Notes under the pieces: generated by a model
Seen by the model: only the letters and a program-made list of their open reading frames with translations
Told to the model about the DNA's origin: nothing
Database searches by the model: none
Program-made: the position numbers and the translations under genes
Shown here: piece by piece, positions 8,797-17,157 of the stretch
Numbering within the stretch: the stretch's first letter is position 1
How the letters are laid out: every line of letters starts with the position of its first letter
Assembly: GCF_003610535.1 (NCBI RefSeq)
Contig: NZ_RAPN01000001.1
Coordinates: 3,025,320 to 3,089,319 of the forward strand
Length of the DNA: 64,000 nucleotides
From: Mangrovibacterium diazotrophicum
GTDB lineage: Bacteria > Bacteroidota > Bacteroidia > Bacteroidales > Prolixibacteraceae
Reading direction: 5' to 3'

Positions 8797-9975
8797 ATGG
8801 ACGTTCAGAAAAATTCGCGACTCTACCTACTGTTAGTCATGGGTATGCTTTCAGCTTTTGGCCCTTTTGTAACCGACTTTTATCTCCCGGGCTTTCCGTC
8901 AATCACCGACTATTTCAAAACCTCTGCTTCGATGGTTCAGTTGAGCCTGACATCGAGTATGCTCGGACTCGGCCTAGGGCAACTCTTTGTTGGTCCACTG
9001 AGTGACAAGTACGGACGCAAACCGGCCATCCTCGGATCGCTGGTATTATTCCTGCTGTCAACCGTTGCCTGTATCTTTTCGCCAACAATCGAGCTCTTCA
9101 TCGTCTTTCGATTCATCCAGGGTATAGCTGGTTCGGGTGGTGTGGTTGTTTCCAAGTCAGTTGCTGCCGACCTCTACAAAGGCAAAGACCTGACTGCCTT
9201 TTTCTCGATGCTGATGGTCGTTAATGGACTGGGACCGATTGCCGCTCCGGTTTTCGGTGGTATTACCATCAAATTCACCAACTGGCAGGGAATTTTTGTT
9301 GTTTTGCTGGCCCTAGGGGTCATCCTGCTTATTTCAAACCTGTATTTAAAGGAATCACTTCTGCCTGAGAAACGAGCTAAGGGTAACATTTTCGCTACCT
9401 TCCGAAACTTCGGTCCAATACTCCGGAACAAACAGTTTATGCTCTACGTGTTAAGCCAAACCACAGCCGTTGGTTTCCTGTTCGGATACATTGCCTCGTC
9501 GCCTTTCATCTTCCAGAATCACTACCAATTGGGACCGATTGGCTACGCGCTTTGTTTTGCAGTTAACTCGCTTGGGGTAATGCTGGGCAGCCGGATTGCG
9601 ACGTTCTTCCGTCTTCAAAAATCGTTGATAATTGGCGGAATAAGCCTTTTCGTTTTAGGCTGTTTACTGGCAACCATTTTATTTTTAGAAGGTGGGCTGA
9701 TCGTTTTCGAGCTTGCTATTTTCGCTCAAATGACCGCCTTAGGAATTATTCTTCCAACAACGTCGTCATTGGCTTTGGACATCGAACGCAAAAATAGCGG
9801 CGCAGCTTCCGCCATCCTGGGATTTCTACCTTTCCTGTCCGGAAGTATCGTTTCTCCATTGGTTGGATTGGGAAATATACTGACCTCTACAGCACTGGTG
9901 ATTTTTGTGAGTTGCCTGCTTTCTCTCGTATTTACCATGGTGGCTATTCGCAACAGCCGGGCAAACGAAGTATAG
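8797..9975 (+). CDS. Bcr/CflA-family multidrug efflux MFS transporter
   Basis: A 392-residue major-facilitator protein with about 12 membrane segments. The DFYLPGFPSI start motif and QLFVGPLSDKYGRKP (the MFS loop 2-3 signature, about 67-81) are characteristic of the Bcr/CflA drug-H+ antiporter group, and FRFIQGIAGSGG is a further family block. It would export small toxic compounds from the cytoplasm using the proton gradient. It stands alone on the plus strand, divergent from the glucosylglycerate cluster. Substrate cannot be inferred. Confidence 0.9.
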   Translation: MDVQKNSRLYLLLVMGMLSAFGPFVTDFYLPGFPSITDYFKTSASMVQLSLTSSMLGLGLGQLFVGPLSDKYGRKPAILGSLVLFLLSTVACIFSPTIELFIVFRFIQGIAGSGGVVVSKSVAADLYKGKDLTAFFSMLMVVNGLGPIAAPVFGGITIKFTNWQGIFVVLLALGVILLISNLYLKESLLPEKRAKGNIFATFRNFGPILRNKQFMLYVLSQTTAVGFLFGYIASSPFIFQNHYQLGPIGYALCFAVNSLGVMLGSRIATFFRLQKSLIIGGISLFVLGCLLATILFLEGGLIVFELAIFAQMTALGIILPTTSSLALDIERKNSGAASAILGFLPFLSGSIVSPLVGLGNILTSTALVIFVSCLLSLVFTMVAIRNSRANEV

Positions 9976-10222
9976 CGTTTTATAAAACTCCTGATCCATT
10001 CGATACAGAACATTCCTAGTTTTTCATAATTAAAACCAGTCGAATTAGCCCCGAATTGAAGCTTCATCGTCAACAATGCATTGACCGACACTATTCATGA
10101 AAATCCGGGTTGCGAAAAACCCAAAATCATACTAAACAATAATGTGATTTCTGCACGTGACAACGGAGTGTTAAGAAAGCTTAAAGCCTGATTTTCAAGG
10201 CACAACAAATTGAAAGATCGCC

Positions 10223-10230
10223 TACTTTTG
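10223..10230 (+). promoter_or_regulatory. Possible -7 promoter element
   Basis: TACTTTTG fits TAnnTTTG and lies 29 bp before the ATG of the beta-helix lipoprotein. No convincing -33 TTTG is found at the expected distance. Confidence 0.3.
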
Positions 10231-10258
10231 GATCAGAAAAACCAAAAATGCGAAACGA

Positions 10259-11782
10259 ATGACAATCCGCAGGCAACTAAAATTCAAACTGACGACGGCT
10301 GCAATCCTGGCTATTCTTTTAATTGGCCCGGCATGCAGCAGCTCAAAAAAAACACGACAAAACGGCAATAACGAACAAACGGCAATGAATCAACCGGACA
10401 TGGCCAACCGGGGAGATATGCCTCCCGGACCTCCTCCAAACGGTGATCAACCCAACGGAACACCTCCGGGACCACCTCCGAACGGACAAAAGCCAAACGG
10501 AACACCACCCGGACCTCCTCCGGATGGAAAAGGACCTCAGGGAATGCCACCGGGAGGGATGAATGAGCAATTTGACAACTCCCTGATAAAATACGCCGTC
10601 CTTGCCGACAAGGGAAAAACCACCAAAAGCGGAGAAACCATAACCGCTAAAGACGAAAATCAATCAGCGGTTTATGCCGACAACAAAGCTACAGCGACGC
10701 TCAGCCACAACCGGATCACAACCTCCGGCAACACCACATCCAACGATTTGAGTAGCTTTCAAGGCCTTAACGCAGCTGTTCTTGGTCGCGACGAAAGTGT
10801 CATCAAAATGGATCACAACACGATTACCACGAGTGGCAAAGGAGCCAACGCGATTTTCGCTTACGGCAAAAGCACCATCTACACCGATAGCGACATTATT
10901 GACTGCACAGACGGTGGAGCTCACGGGATTATGGCGAGCGGAGGAGGTACCATCGTTGCTACCAATGTGCAAATGATCACCAGGGGAGCCAACTCGGGAG
11001 CTGTTGCGACCGACCGCGGCAGTGGCACGATTACCGTTGACGGCGGAACAATTAAAACCACCGGACCGGATTCTCCCGGAGTCTACTCCACCGGAAAGAT
11101 AACAGTGTCGAATGCCGAAGTTTCTTCAACAGGTGCGGAGGTTGCGGTTATCGAAGGCTCCAACTCGATTGTCCTCAACAACTGTCAACTCGAGTACAGC
11201 TTCCAAAACAAATGGGGTGTGATGATCTACCAGAGCTTCTCGGGTGATGCCGAAGGCGTGGATGGTCACTTTGAAGTGAATGGCGGCAAACTGACTAGCA
11301 CCGACAAGAAAGGTCCGCTGTTTTTCGTGACGAACTCGAACGCCAATATTTACATCAACCAGGCAAAAGTTGAAACTGCTTCGGGCATCTTGCTGAACGC
11401 AGCAGCTACCAACCGCTGGGGGCACGAAGGATCAAACGGTGGTAAAGCACATTTGATGGCAAAAAAACAAGTACTGCAAGGCGACTTCGTTGCCGACAAA
11501 AACAGCACAATCGAACTCGATCTGGAAACCGGGTCCAAACTGGAAGGAAAAATCAACGCGGAAAATTCGGCGCAAAATGTAGCGGTGAAAATTGATGACA
11601 GCTCCAACTGGTCACTCACCGGCGACTCATACGTCAATCAAATTGAAGTATCTGTCATTAGCGGAAAAATTGAAAATATTAGCGGAAACGGCCACAACAT
11701 CTACTATGCCACAGCCGATTGCCCAAGCTTACGCGGCAAAACATACCAACTAAAAAACGGTGGTTCTCTGATACCTCGATAG
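10259..11782 (+). CDS. Proline-rich lipoprotein with right-handed beta-helix repeats
   Basis: A 507-residue predicted lipoprotein: signal sequence with lipobox-like GPACSSS (Cys about 26), then a low-complexity linker at about 50-100 with three PPGPPP(N/D)G repeats, then about 350 residues of short repeated strands rich in T, S, G and N (such as NTITTSGKGANAI and GTIKTTGPDSPGVYSTG). This fits a parallel beta-helix like those of autotransporter passengers or adhesins. The proline linker probably lifts the helix off the outer membrane. A five-codon reading frame (ATG at 10248, MRNE then stop) ends at the ATGA overlapping this start, suggesting translational coupling. No catalytic motif is seen. 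Function is unknown; surface adhesion is a guess. Confidence 0.8.
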   Translation: MTIRRQLKFKLTTAAILAILLIGPACSSSKKTRQNGNNEQTAMNQPDMANRGDMPPGPPPNGDQPNGTPPGPPPNGQKPNGTPPGPPPDGKGPQGMPPGGMNEQFDNSLIKYAVLADKGKTTKSGETITAKDENQSAVYADNKATATLSHNRITTSGNTTSNDLSSFQGLNAAVLGRDESVIKMDHNTITTSGKGANAIFAYGKSTIYTDSDIIDCTDGGAHGIMASGGGTIVATNVQMITRGANSGAVATDRGSGTITVDGGTIKTTGPDSPGVYSTGKITVSNAEVSSTGAEVAVIEGSNSIVLNNCQLEYSFQNKWGVMIYQSFSGDAEGVDGHFEVNGGKLTSTDKKGPLFFVTNSNANIYINQAKVETASGILLNAAATNRWGHEGSNGGKAHLMAKKQVLQGDFVADKNSTIELDLETGSKLEGKINAENSAQNVAVKIDDSSNWSLTGDSYVNQIEVSVISGKIENISGNGHNIYYATADCPSLRGKTYQLKNGGSLIPR

Positions 11783-11806
11783 CAAACACGTCACCCTTCG
11801 ATTTAT

Positions 11807-11850
11807 GAGCCATTAGGAGTTCCTTCGGGAATTCCGGATGGCTCTTTTTT
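11807..11850 (+). terminator. Rho-independent terminator of the beta-helix lipoprotein gene
   Basis: GAGCCAT pairs with ATGGCTC, and an inner GGAGTTCC pairs with GGAATTCC around a TTCG loop. TTTTTT follows. The T run overlaps the stop codon of the convergent EamA gene. Confidence 0.85.
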
Positions 11851-12820
11851 ATGCCTTTCGATTGCGAACCGGGCTCAATTCCGGCTTCAACTCTGAATTA
11901 TCTTCTGTCTCAGCCGAGTTATCGCGTGCCTTACTTTGAGTCACAATGTACACGCCGACAAACACTAAAACAATGGCCAGGCCTTTGCGCCATCCAAAGG
12001 TGTCGAGCTGCCAGAAGACGGCCGCAAACGAAGCCACCACCGGTTGCACGTTGTTGTACATGGTTGCCACCGTCGGGCGCAAAAACTTTTGCCCAATGGG
12101 GATCATGAGGTAAGAGAAGAAGGTTGCACCGAATACGACGAAAGCAATATCTCCCAGGATGCTGGTCGGTACCGCGCTGAAATCAGTCGCCGTAAGCTGG
12201 TTAAAGTTGAACGGCAAATAGATCATTGCCGCAAACAGGAACATCCACTTCATTTGGGTAATCGGATGGTATTTACTGACTGAATTTTTGAAAAGCACAA
12301 AATAGCTGGCATAACTCACCTGTGAAAACAAGCAAAGACCAATCCCCATCAAACTCTGTGTTGCATTGACGGCGCCACCGGCAGCTGTACTACTCAAAAT
12401 CAACAACAAAGCCCCCGACGCCCCAACCACAATCCCGGTGAACTTCGTCCAGGTAATCGGTTCTTTCAAATAAATGGCGGCAATAATCATGGTGACAATG
12501 GGCAGCGTGGTAGTCACGATTGACGCGTTGATCGGCGAAGTCAGCGATACCCCGAAGATGAATACGCCCTGGTTTAAAATAATTCCCAGCAGCGCAGCAA
12601 TGGCTAACAATTTCAAATCAGCCAACGGCACTCGTTCACGCTTCACAAAAAGTGAAGCAATCCAAAATGCCACCGCAGCACCAATTACCCGGAACGATAC
12701 CAACATCCACGGATTAATGGCCGGATTACCCATCGCCAGTTTCGATAAGGGCGCCATCAGTCCCCACGCAATATTCGCTGCAATCATCGCAGCATGTCCC
12801 TTCAGCTTATCCTGATTCAT
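11849..12820 (-). CDS. EamA/DMT-family transporter
   Basis: A 323-residue protein with about ten membrane segments arranged as two EamA repeats (about 8-140 and 155-300). It opens with GHAAMIAANIAWGLMAPLSK, typical of drug/metabolite transporters, and ends in a charged cytoplasmic tail. Likely an exporter or importer of a small metabolite; substrate cannot be told. It is convergent with the beta-helix lipoprotein gene. Confidence 0.9.
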   Translation of the reverse strand: MNQDKLKGHAAMIAANIAWGLMAPLSKLAMGNPAINPWMLVSFRVIGAAVAFWIASLFVKRERVPLADLKLLAIAALLGIILNQGVFIFGVSLTSPINASIVTTTLPIVTMIIAAIYLKEPITWTKFTGIVVGASGALLLILSSTAAGGAVNATQSLMGIGLCLFSQVSYASYFVLFKNSVSKYHPITQMKWMFLFAAMIYLPFNFNQLTATDFSAVPTSILGDIAFVVFGATFFSYLMIPIGQKFLRPTVATMYNNVQPVVASFAAVFWQLDTFGWRKGLAIVLVFVGVYIVTQSKARDNSAETEDNSELKPELSPVRNRKA

Positions 12821-12887
12821 TCAACTAAATTTGGGCAAAAGTACATGTTCTGCCTTAGCTGAATACTGCCTTAGGGTGAAGCAATTG

Positions 12888-14435
12888 TTAATTCATCGAA
12901 ACCGGCATCCAACCACCTAATACAAACGATGGTGTTGAATAATTTGTAATCAACGCTTCGTCTTTCGGCAAGTTCAACTGCTTGGAATAAACCGCGCGTT
13001 GCGAAACATCCGCAGGGGAACCGTCTGTGATATTCGTACTGTTGAATTCCCAGTAATGCAGATCCTTGGTTTCGTCTCCAACCTGCCCCCATCCTTCCGG
13101 CCGGATATTTTCAATGGCACAATTTATCAAAACTGCTTCGGCAAAGGGATAACCGTATTTTCCCTGGTTGGTCGGAGCACGGGCAAACGTACTTCCCCCT
13201 TCTCTGGTTCCGTGAAAGCGACAATTGACAAACACATTTCCGTGATTGGCGTCAGTGTTTCGAATCCACATAAACGGACCGGGCGAGTAAAATTCGCAAT
13301 CTTTGAAGAATGCCGGCCCACGTCCCAAAACCATATCACCACCACCATCAATCGTTACATTTTCGAAATAAGCCGAACCATTGGTCTGCAGTGCATCACC
13401 CGAACCAACGAGGAACACATTACGAACCTGAATCTGATCTCCATTGATCAGCAAACCTTCGGCTTGTCCTTCCAACAGTGTCTTCACTGTCAAATCCATC
13501 AGCTGAATATTGGAGCAATTATCAATGGCGAAAGCAGCTCTGCGTGACGGGAAAGTTCCCAGCCACTCGTTGGTCTTCACATTCCATGGATGCGGGTTAA
13601 AAACTTCGCTGTTGGCATATTGCACAATCACACTGTCCCGACTTTCACCTTGGATAACCAGGTTCGATTTATTGCGGAAATAGATCAGCTCTTCGTACAC
13701 GCCATTCTTCAGGAAGATGGTAATAGTATCCTTGCCGTTATCGGGAATGAAATCCAGCGCGCCCTGCAAGGTATTGAAATCGCCATTGCCCTGATCATCC
13801 ACAACCAATCGCTTTGCCGAGAGATCTGGTTGTTGTTCGCGTGTTGTGAAATTCCAAACCGACTTCTCGTAAACACCTTTGAATTCCTGATCCGGCGTCC
13901 GAATCACCGTACTATCCATCAACACGTAATAACGTTTGTTGTATTGAAGTAGGTTGTGATGCAGATAAATTGTAGCTGTGGAGTCGTGCACGATTATTGG
14001 GTAAAAGTGAAAACCATCGGTAAAACCACCGATGATCGTCAGCTGATAATCATCGGGCGTAGGCAGCGCTGTTCCCGATGGAGTTCCGGGTTTTGTGTTC
14101 GCATTGGTGAAGTTTCCCGATTTGTACTCGTAGGGAACAGCTGTGTAATCCGCATCCGGATTTTTCCAGGGTTCAGTCGGTCCGGAAGGGATACTCAAAT
14201 CCAGCGAATCAACCAAAGCATCCGTCTCCCAGTCGTAAACGCGGATCATGCCAGTGGCACCAACTTCCGGAACACTCTTAAACGAAATCTTCAAATGGGT
14301 ATCGGGGCTAATTTCCTTTTCGCCATTAGCGGGGTAGGTTTGATAAACGGAAGACTGCTGATTGGAACAGGAACTGAAAAAAGCTGCGCTAACGGCTAAA
14401 ACGCCGAACAGCCGGGATGCTTGTGAAAATTTCAT
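12888..14435 (-). CDS. Pectinesterase-like lipoprotein with N-terminal Ig-like domain
   Basis: A 515-residue lipoprotein (signal peptide with SSCSNQ lipobox). Residues about 33-200 form an Ig-like domain of the SbsA/Big_5 type (YPANGEKEISPDTHLKISF). Residues about 210-510 form a pectinesterase (CE8) beta-helix starting VVDDQGNGDFNTLQGALDF. The two catalytic-type aspartates have counterparts in VGSGDALQTNG (about 341) and GGGDMVLGRG (about 363), but the usual QDTL and WGRPW motifs are not intact. It may be a divergent esterase or a carbohydrate-binding relative. The next upstream gene is an FtsX-type permease ending 80 bp away, so co-transcription is possible. No other pectin genes are nearby. 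Confidence 0.8.
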   Translation of the reverse strand: MKFSQASRLFGVLAVSAAFFSSCSNQQSSVYQTYPANGEKEISPDTHLKISFKSVPEVGATGMIRVYDWETDALVDSLDLSIPSGPTEPWKNPDADYTAVPYEYKSGNFTNANTKPGTPSGTALPTPDDYQLTIIGGFTDGFHFYPIIVHDSTATIYLHHNLLQYNKRYYVLMDSTVIRTPDQEFKGVYEKSVWNFTTREQQPDLSAKRLVVDDQGNGDFNTLQGALDFIPDNGKDTITIFLKNGVYEELIYFRNKSNLVIQGESRDSVIVQYANSEVFNPHPWNVKTNEWLGTFPSRRAAFAIDNCSNIQLMDLTVKTLLEGQAEGLLINGDQIQVRNVFLVGSGDALQTNGSAYFENVTIDGGGDMVLGRGPAFFKDCEFYSPGPFMWIRNTDANHGNVFVNCRFHGTREGGSTFARAPTNQGKYGYPFAEAVLINCAIENIRPEGWGQVGDETKDLHYWEFNSTNITDGSPADVSQRAVYSKQLNLPKDEALITNYSTPSFVLGGWMPVSMN

Positions 14436-14515
14436 ATGCTTTGGTTTTGAGGGTGAAATAAGTTAGTCGACAGCTATAAAGTTAGACTTTATTCTGTAGA
14501 ATACCACTTATTGAA

Positions 14516-16906
14516 CTACTCGTAACGAAGCGCCTCGACCGGATTTCGAACAGCAACTTTCAACACATGATAACTGATGGTAAGCTGAGCAATGACCGCA
14601 ATCAGCACAATTCCGGTTACAAACACCATTGCCGACAGCGGCTCCTTGTAGGCACCGGGCATAGCTTTGTAAATGTACCAGGCCGCCGGACACCCAACCA
14701 AAATCGCAACTCCGAGCATCCGGATCACTTCAGACGACAGCTGCCAGTAAACCGACAATACCGAACTACCCAAAACCTTGCGCACCCCGATTTCCTTGGT
14801 TCGCCGGTCAACGGTGAATAGAATCAAACCGAAAAGCCCGATGGTTGAAATGATGAGTGTTACCACCGCGAAAAACAGGAACATCCTTTTCATCGATTGC
14901 CAGAAACCAATCGCCTGATCCAGGTAAAAGGCCACACCAAAATCCTTGAACTCGAAAGGATCGTTTGGAAGTATACTTTCGAGCTCCCGGCTGACAATCG
15001 CTTTTGCCTGCTGCTCATTCCCGTCTGTAAACCGAACACTGATCAGGCTCGAACTGGAAATGACATCGCTATTGAGAAAAAAAACATAAGTTGGAATGGG
15101 GTTGTGCACCGAGAAAGGGTGAAAATCCTTGACCACACCAATAACCGGATAAAATCGTCCATAAAAGTTGACCCTCTTGCCAATGGGATCGTCCCAGCCG
15201 AACACCTTCAGGGCTGTTTCGTTGATGATGCAGGCCTGCCTATCTGCCGGATAATCTTCCGAAAAATTCCGACCGTAAACCAACTTCAGATTATAGGTGG
15301 GAATGAAATCGTAGTTCACGTAATTGCGGCTCACCATCTCGCGCTCGTCAGGTGCAGCCCCCTCCCAACTCACATAGCCACCAATATTTCCGACAAACGG
15401 GATGGTTGATGAAAACGACGCATCTGTTATTTCGGGATGTTGCAAAAAACGATTTCGAATGGTCTCGAAACGAACCGGATTATGGACATTAATTTCGGTG
15501 TAAAGAATGTTTTTGCTGTCGAATCCCAGATCCTTGTTCAGAATAAAATCGACATGATTGAAAAGAATAAAGCTGACGATGAGCATGAACAACGAAATGG
15601 AGAACTGCGCAGCAACCAAGACCTTTTTAATGCTGAATGCCTTGCCGACATTACTGAAGATCTTGCCTTTCAAAACCTTCACCGGGCTGTACGACGAAAT
15701 GACCAGCGACGGGTACAAACCTGAAAGAACACCAACCACTAAACTCACCAGGAAAATAAAACCCAGCAGCGGACCATTAGTCCAAAGCGTCAGGTCGAGA
15801 TTCTTATTCAAGATCCGGTTCAACACCGGGAAGAAAGCCTGTGCAACCAGCAGTCCGAGTAGGGTTGCAACCAGAACCTGCAAAATTGTTTCGGCCATAA
15901 ACTGCGCAGCAATCATCCGCTTCGACGAGCCAATCACTTTTTTTATACCGATTTCAGTTGAACGTTGCGTGGAATTCGCCAGCGACAGATTGACGTAATT
16001 GACCGACGCCAAAATGAGCACCAGGATCGCAGCCAAAGAAAGAATACCCAAACCCACGATCATATCGGGCTGGCTGTTGGGCGACAAATGCCATTTCGAC
16101 ATCGGGTGCAAATACGGAAAGCTTTTCTCGAAATTCTTGACATGCGCAAAAGCATTCTTGATTTTCGCCTCAACGAGAGCGGGATCAGCACCATTTTTCA
16201 ACAACACAAAGTTGTCGAACTCAATGGCCGTCCAATTCTCGTAAAAGTTGGGTTCTCCCGATAAAATCGGGTAAGTCGGCATGGAAACCATATAAGTTGG
16301 CCGCAAGGATGAGTTTTGCGGAAAATCGGCGTACACCGCCGAAACCGAGAGCAGGTAATATTTCCCGATGGTCACTTGTTGCCCAACCGCGTTGCCCTGT
16401 GGAAAAAGTTTATCGGACAGCGTCTGCGACAGCGCGATCGTATTCGGTTCAGTCAAAGCATTGCGTTTATCGCCTTCCAGAAGTTGAACCGAGAAAATAT
16501 CGAAAACAGAATTTTCACTCCAATAACCATCCAGTTCGTTCAGCTGGCTACCATCCGGGAGCGTGAAAAACTGCCCTGCCCCGTGAGCACCACCCGACAC
16601 TTCACGCATCAGCAAAAGCTTGTCAACCTCCGGCACATCCTGCATGAGATGATACCGGAAAGCCGCCGGGCTGTACGTGCAATAATTGATTGGATAAGAG
16701 TCCTCCTGCCGGGTTTGAACCCGATAAACATCGTCATAGTTGACGTTGAACTTGTCGTAATCCAAATCATAGTTGATCACAACGCTGAACAAGATAAAAA
16801 CAGCAAAGCCAACAACCAGGTTGAACAGGTTGATCGCCGTAAAGACCCTGTTGTGAAGGATATTGCGAAAAATACTGACGAAGAAGTGTTTTTTCATCGG
16901 ACTCAA
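14516..16906 (-). CDS. FtsX-type ABC transporter permease (stand-alone)
   Basis: A 796-residue permease: N-terminal membrane segment (about 18-42), periplasmic MacB-like core, central membrane block (about 285-450) with the first signature EIGIKKVIGSS, second periplasmic core, and three C-terminal membrane segments with EIGVRKVLGSS and the tail AVRNPVEALRYE. This is the usual two-half architecture of the family. No ATPase is adjacent. The start is at 16906 (MSPMKKHFF) or three codons later. It has its own sigma-54-like promoter and upstream element (16930-17027), so it is probably co-regulated with the main export operons. Confidence 0.92.
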   Translation of the reverse strand: MSPMKKHFFVSIFRNILHNRVFTAINLFNLVVGFAVFILFSVVINYDLDYDKFNVNYDDVYRVQTRQEDSYPINYCTYSPAAFRYHLMQDVPEVDKLLLMREVSGGAHGAGQFFTLPDGSQLNELDGYWSENSVFDIFSVQLLEGDKRNALTEPNTIALSQTLSDKLFPQGNAVGQQVTIGKYYLLSVSAVYADFPQNSSLRPTYMVSMPTYPILSGEPNFYENWTAIEFDNFVLLKNGADPALVEAKIKNAFAHVKNFEKSFPYLHPMSKWHLSPNSQPDMIVGLGILSLAAILVLILASVNYVNLSLANSTQRSTEIGIKKVIGSSKRMIAAQFMAETILQVLVATLLGLLVAQAFFPVLNRILNKNLDLTLWTNGPLLGFIFLVSLVVGVLSGLYPSLVISSYSPVKVLKGKIFSNVGKAFSIKKVLVAAQFSISLFMLIVSFILFNHVDFILNKDLGFDSKNILYTEINVHNPVRFETIRNRFLQHPEITDASFSSTIPFVGNIGGYVSWEGAAPDEREMVSRNYVNYDFIPTYNLKLVYGRNFSEDYPADRQACIINETALKVFGWDDPIGKRVNFYGRFYPVIGVVKDFHPFSVHNPIPTYVFFLNSDVISSSSLISVRFTDGNEQQAKAIVSRELESILPNDPFEFKDFGVAFYLDQAIGFWQSMKRMFLFFAVVTLIISTIGLFGLILFTVDRRTKEIGVRKVLGSSVLSVYWQLSSEVIRMLGVAILVGCPAAWYIYKAMPGAYKEPLSAMVFVTGIVLIAVIAQLTISYHVLKVAVRNPVEALRYE

Positions 16907-16929
16907 GTTAAGCGTTTACCCAACAGTCA

Positions 16930-17027
16930 GCACAGCTTATACCAAAGCTACAACTTTTTCGCTTTCAACAACTTGCCAGAAAATCAAAAAAACTGATTGT
17001 CAAAAAACAGGACAGCAAACTGTCAAT
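16930..17027 (-). promoter_or_regulatory. Sigma-54-like promoter plus upstream activator element, site 2
   Basis: TGGTATAAGCTGTGCT (16929-16944) has the canonical GG-N10-GC spacing of sigma-54 promoters, GG at 16942-16943. The upstream element at 16999-17027 contains TTGACAG, CTGTCC and TTTTTTGAC. Its near edge is 56 bp from the GG. This is the best match to the classic consensus of the five sites. Confidence 0.7.
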
Positions 17028-17090
17028 TATTTTGTCACCGAGGGCGGAGAGCAGAGAGCGAGGCGCAGGGGGCCAAGGGCGAAGAGATAA

Positions 17091-17132
17091 AAATAAAAAA
17101 GGGAGAGCGCGCCGGATTTGACGTGTTCTCCC
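17091..17132 (-). terminator. Terminator of the GH20 hexosaminidase gene
   Basis: On the minus strand GGGAGAACACG pairs with CGCGCTCTCCC (11 bp with two G-U pairs), followed by TTTTTTATTTTT. It begins 26 bp after the hexosaminidase stop. Confidence 0.8.
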
Positions 17133-17157
17133 TTTTCCCGATTTCGATTGAAAATTA

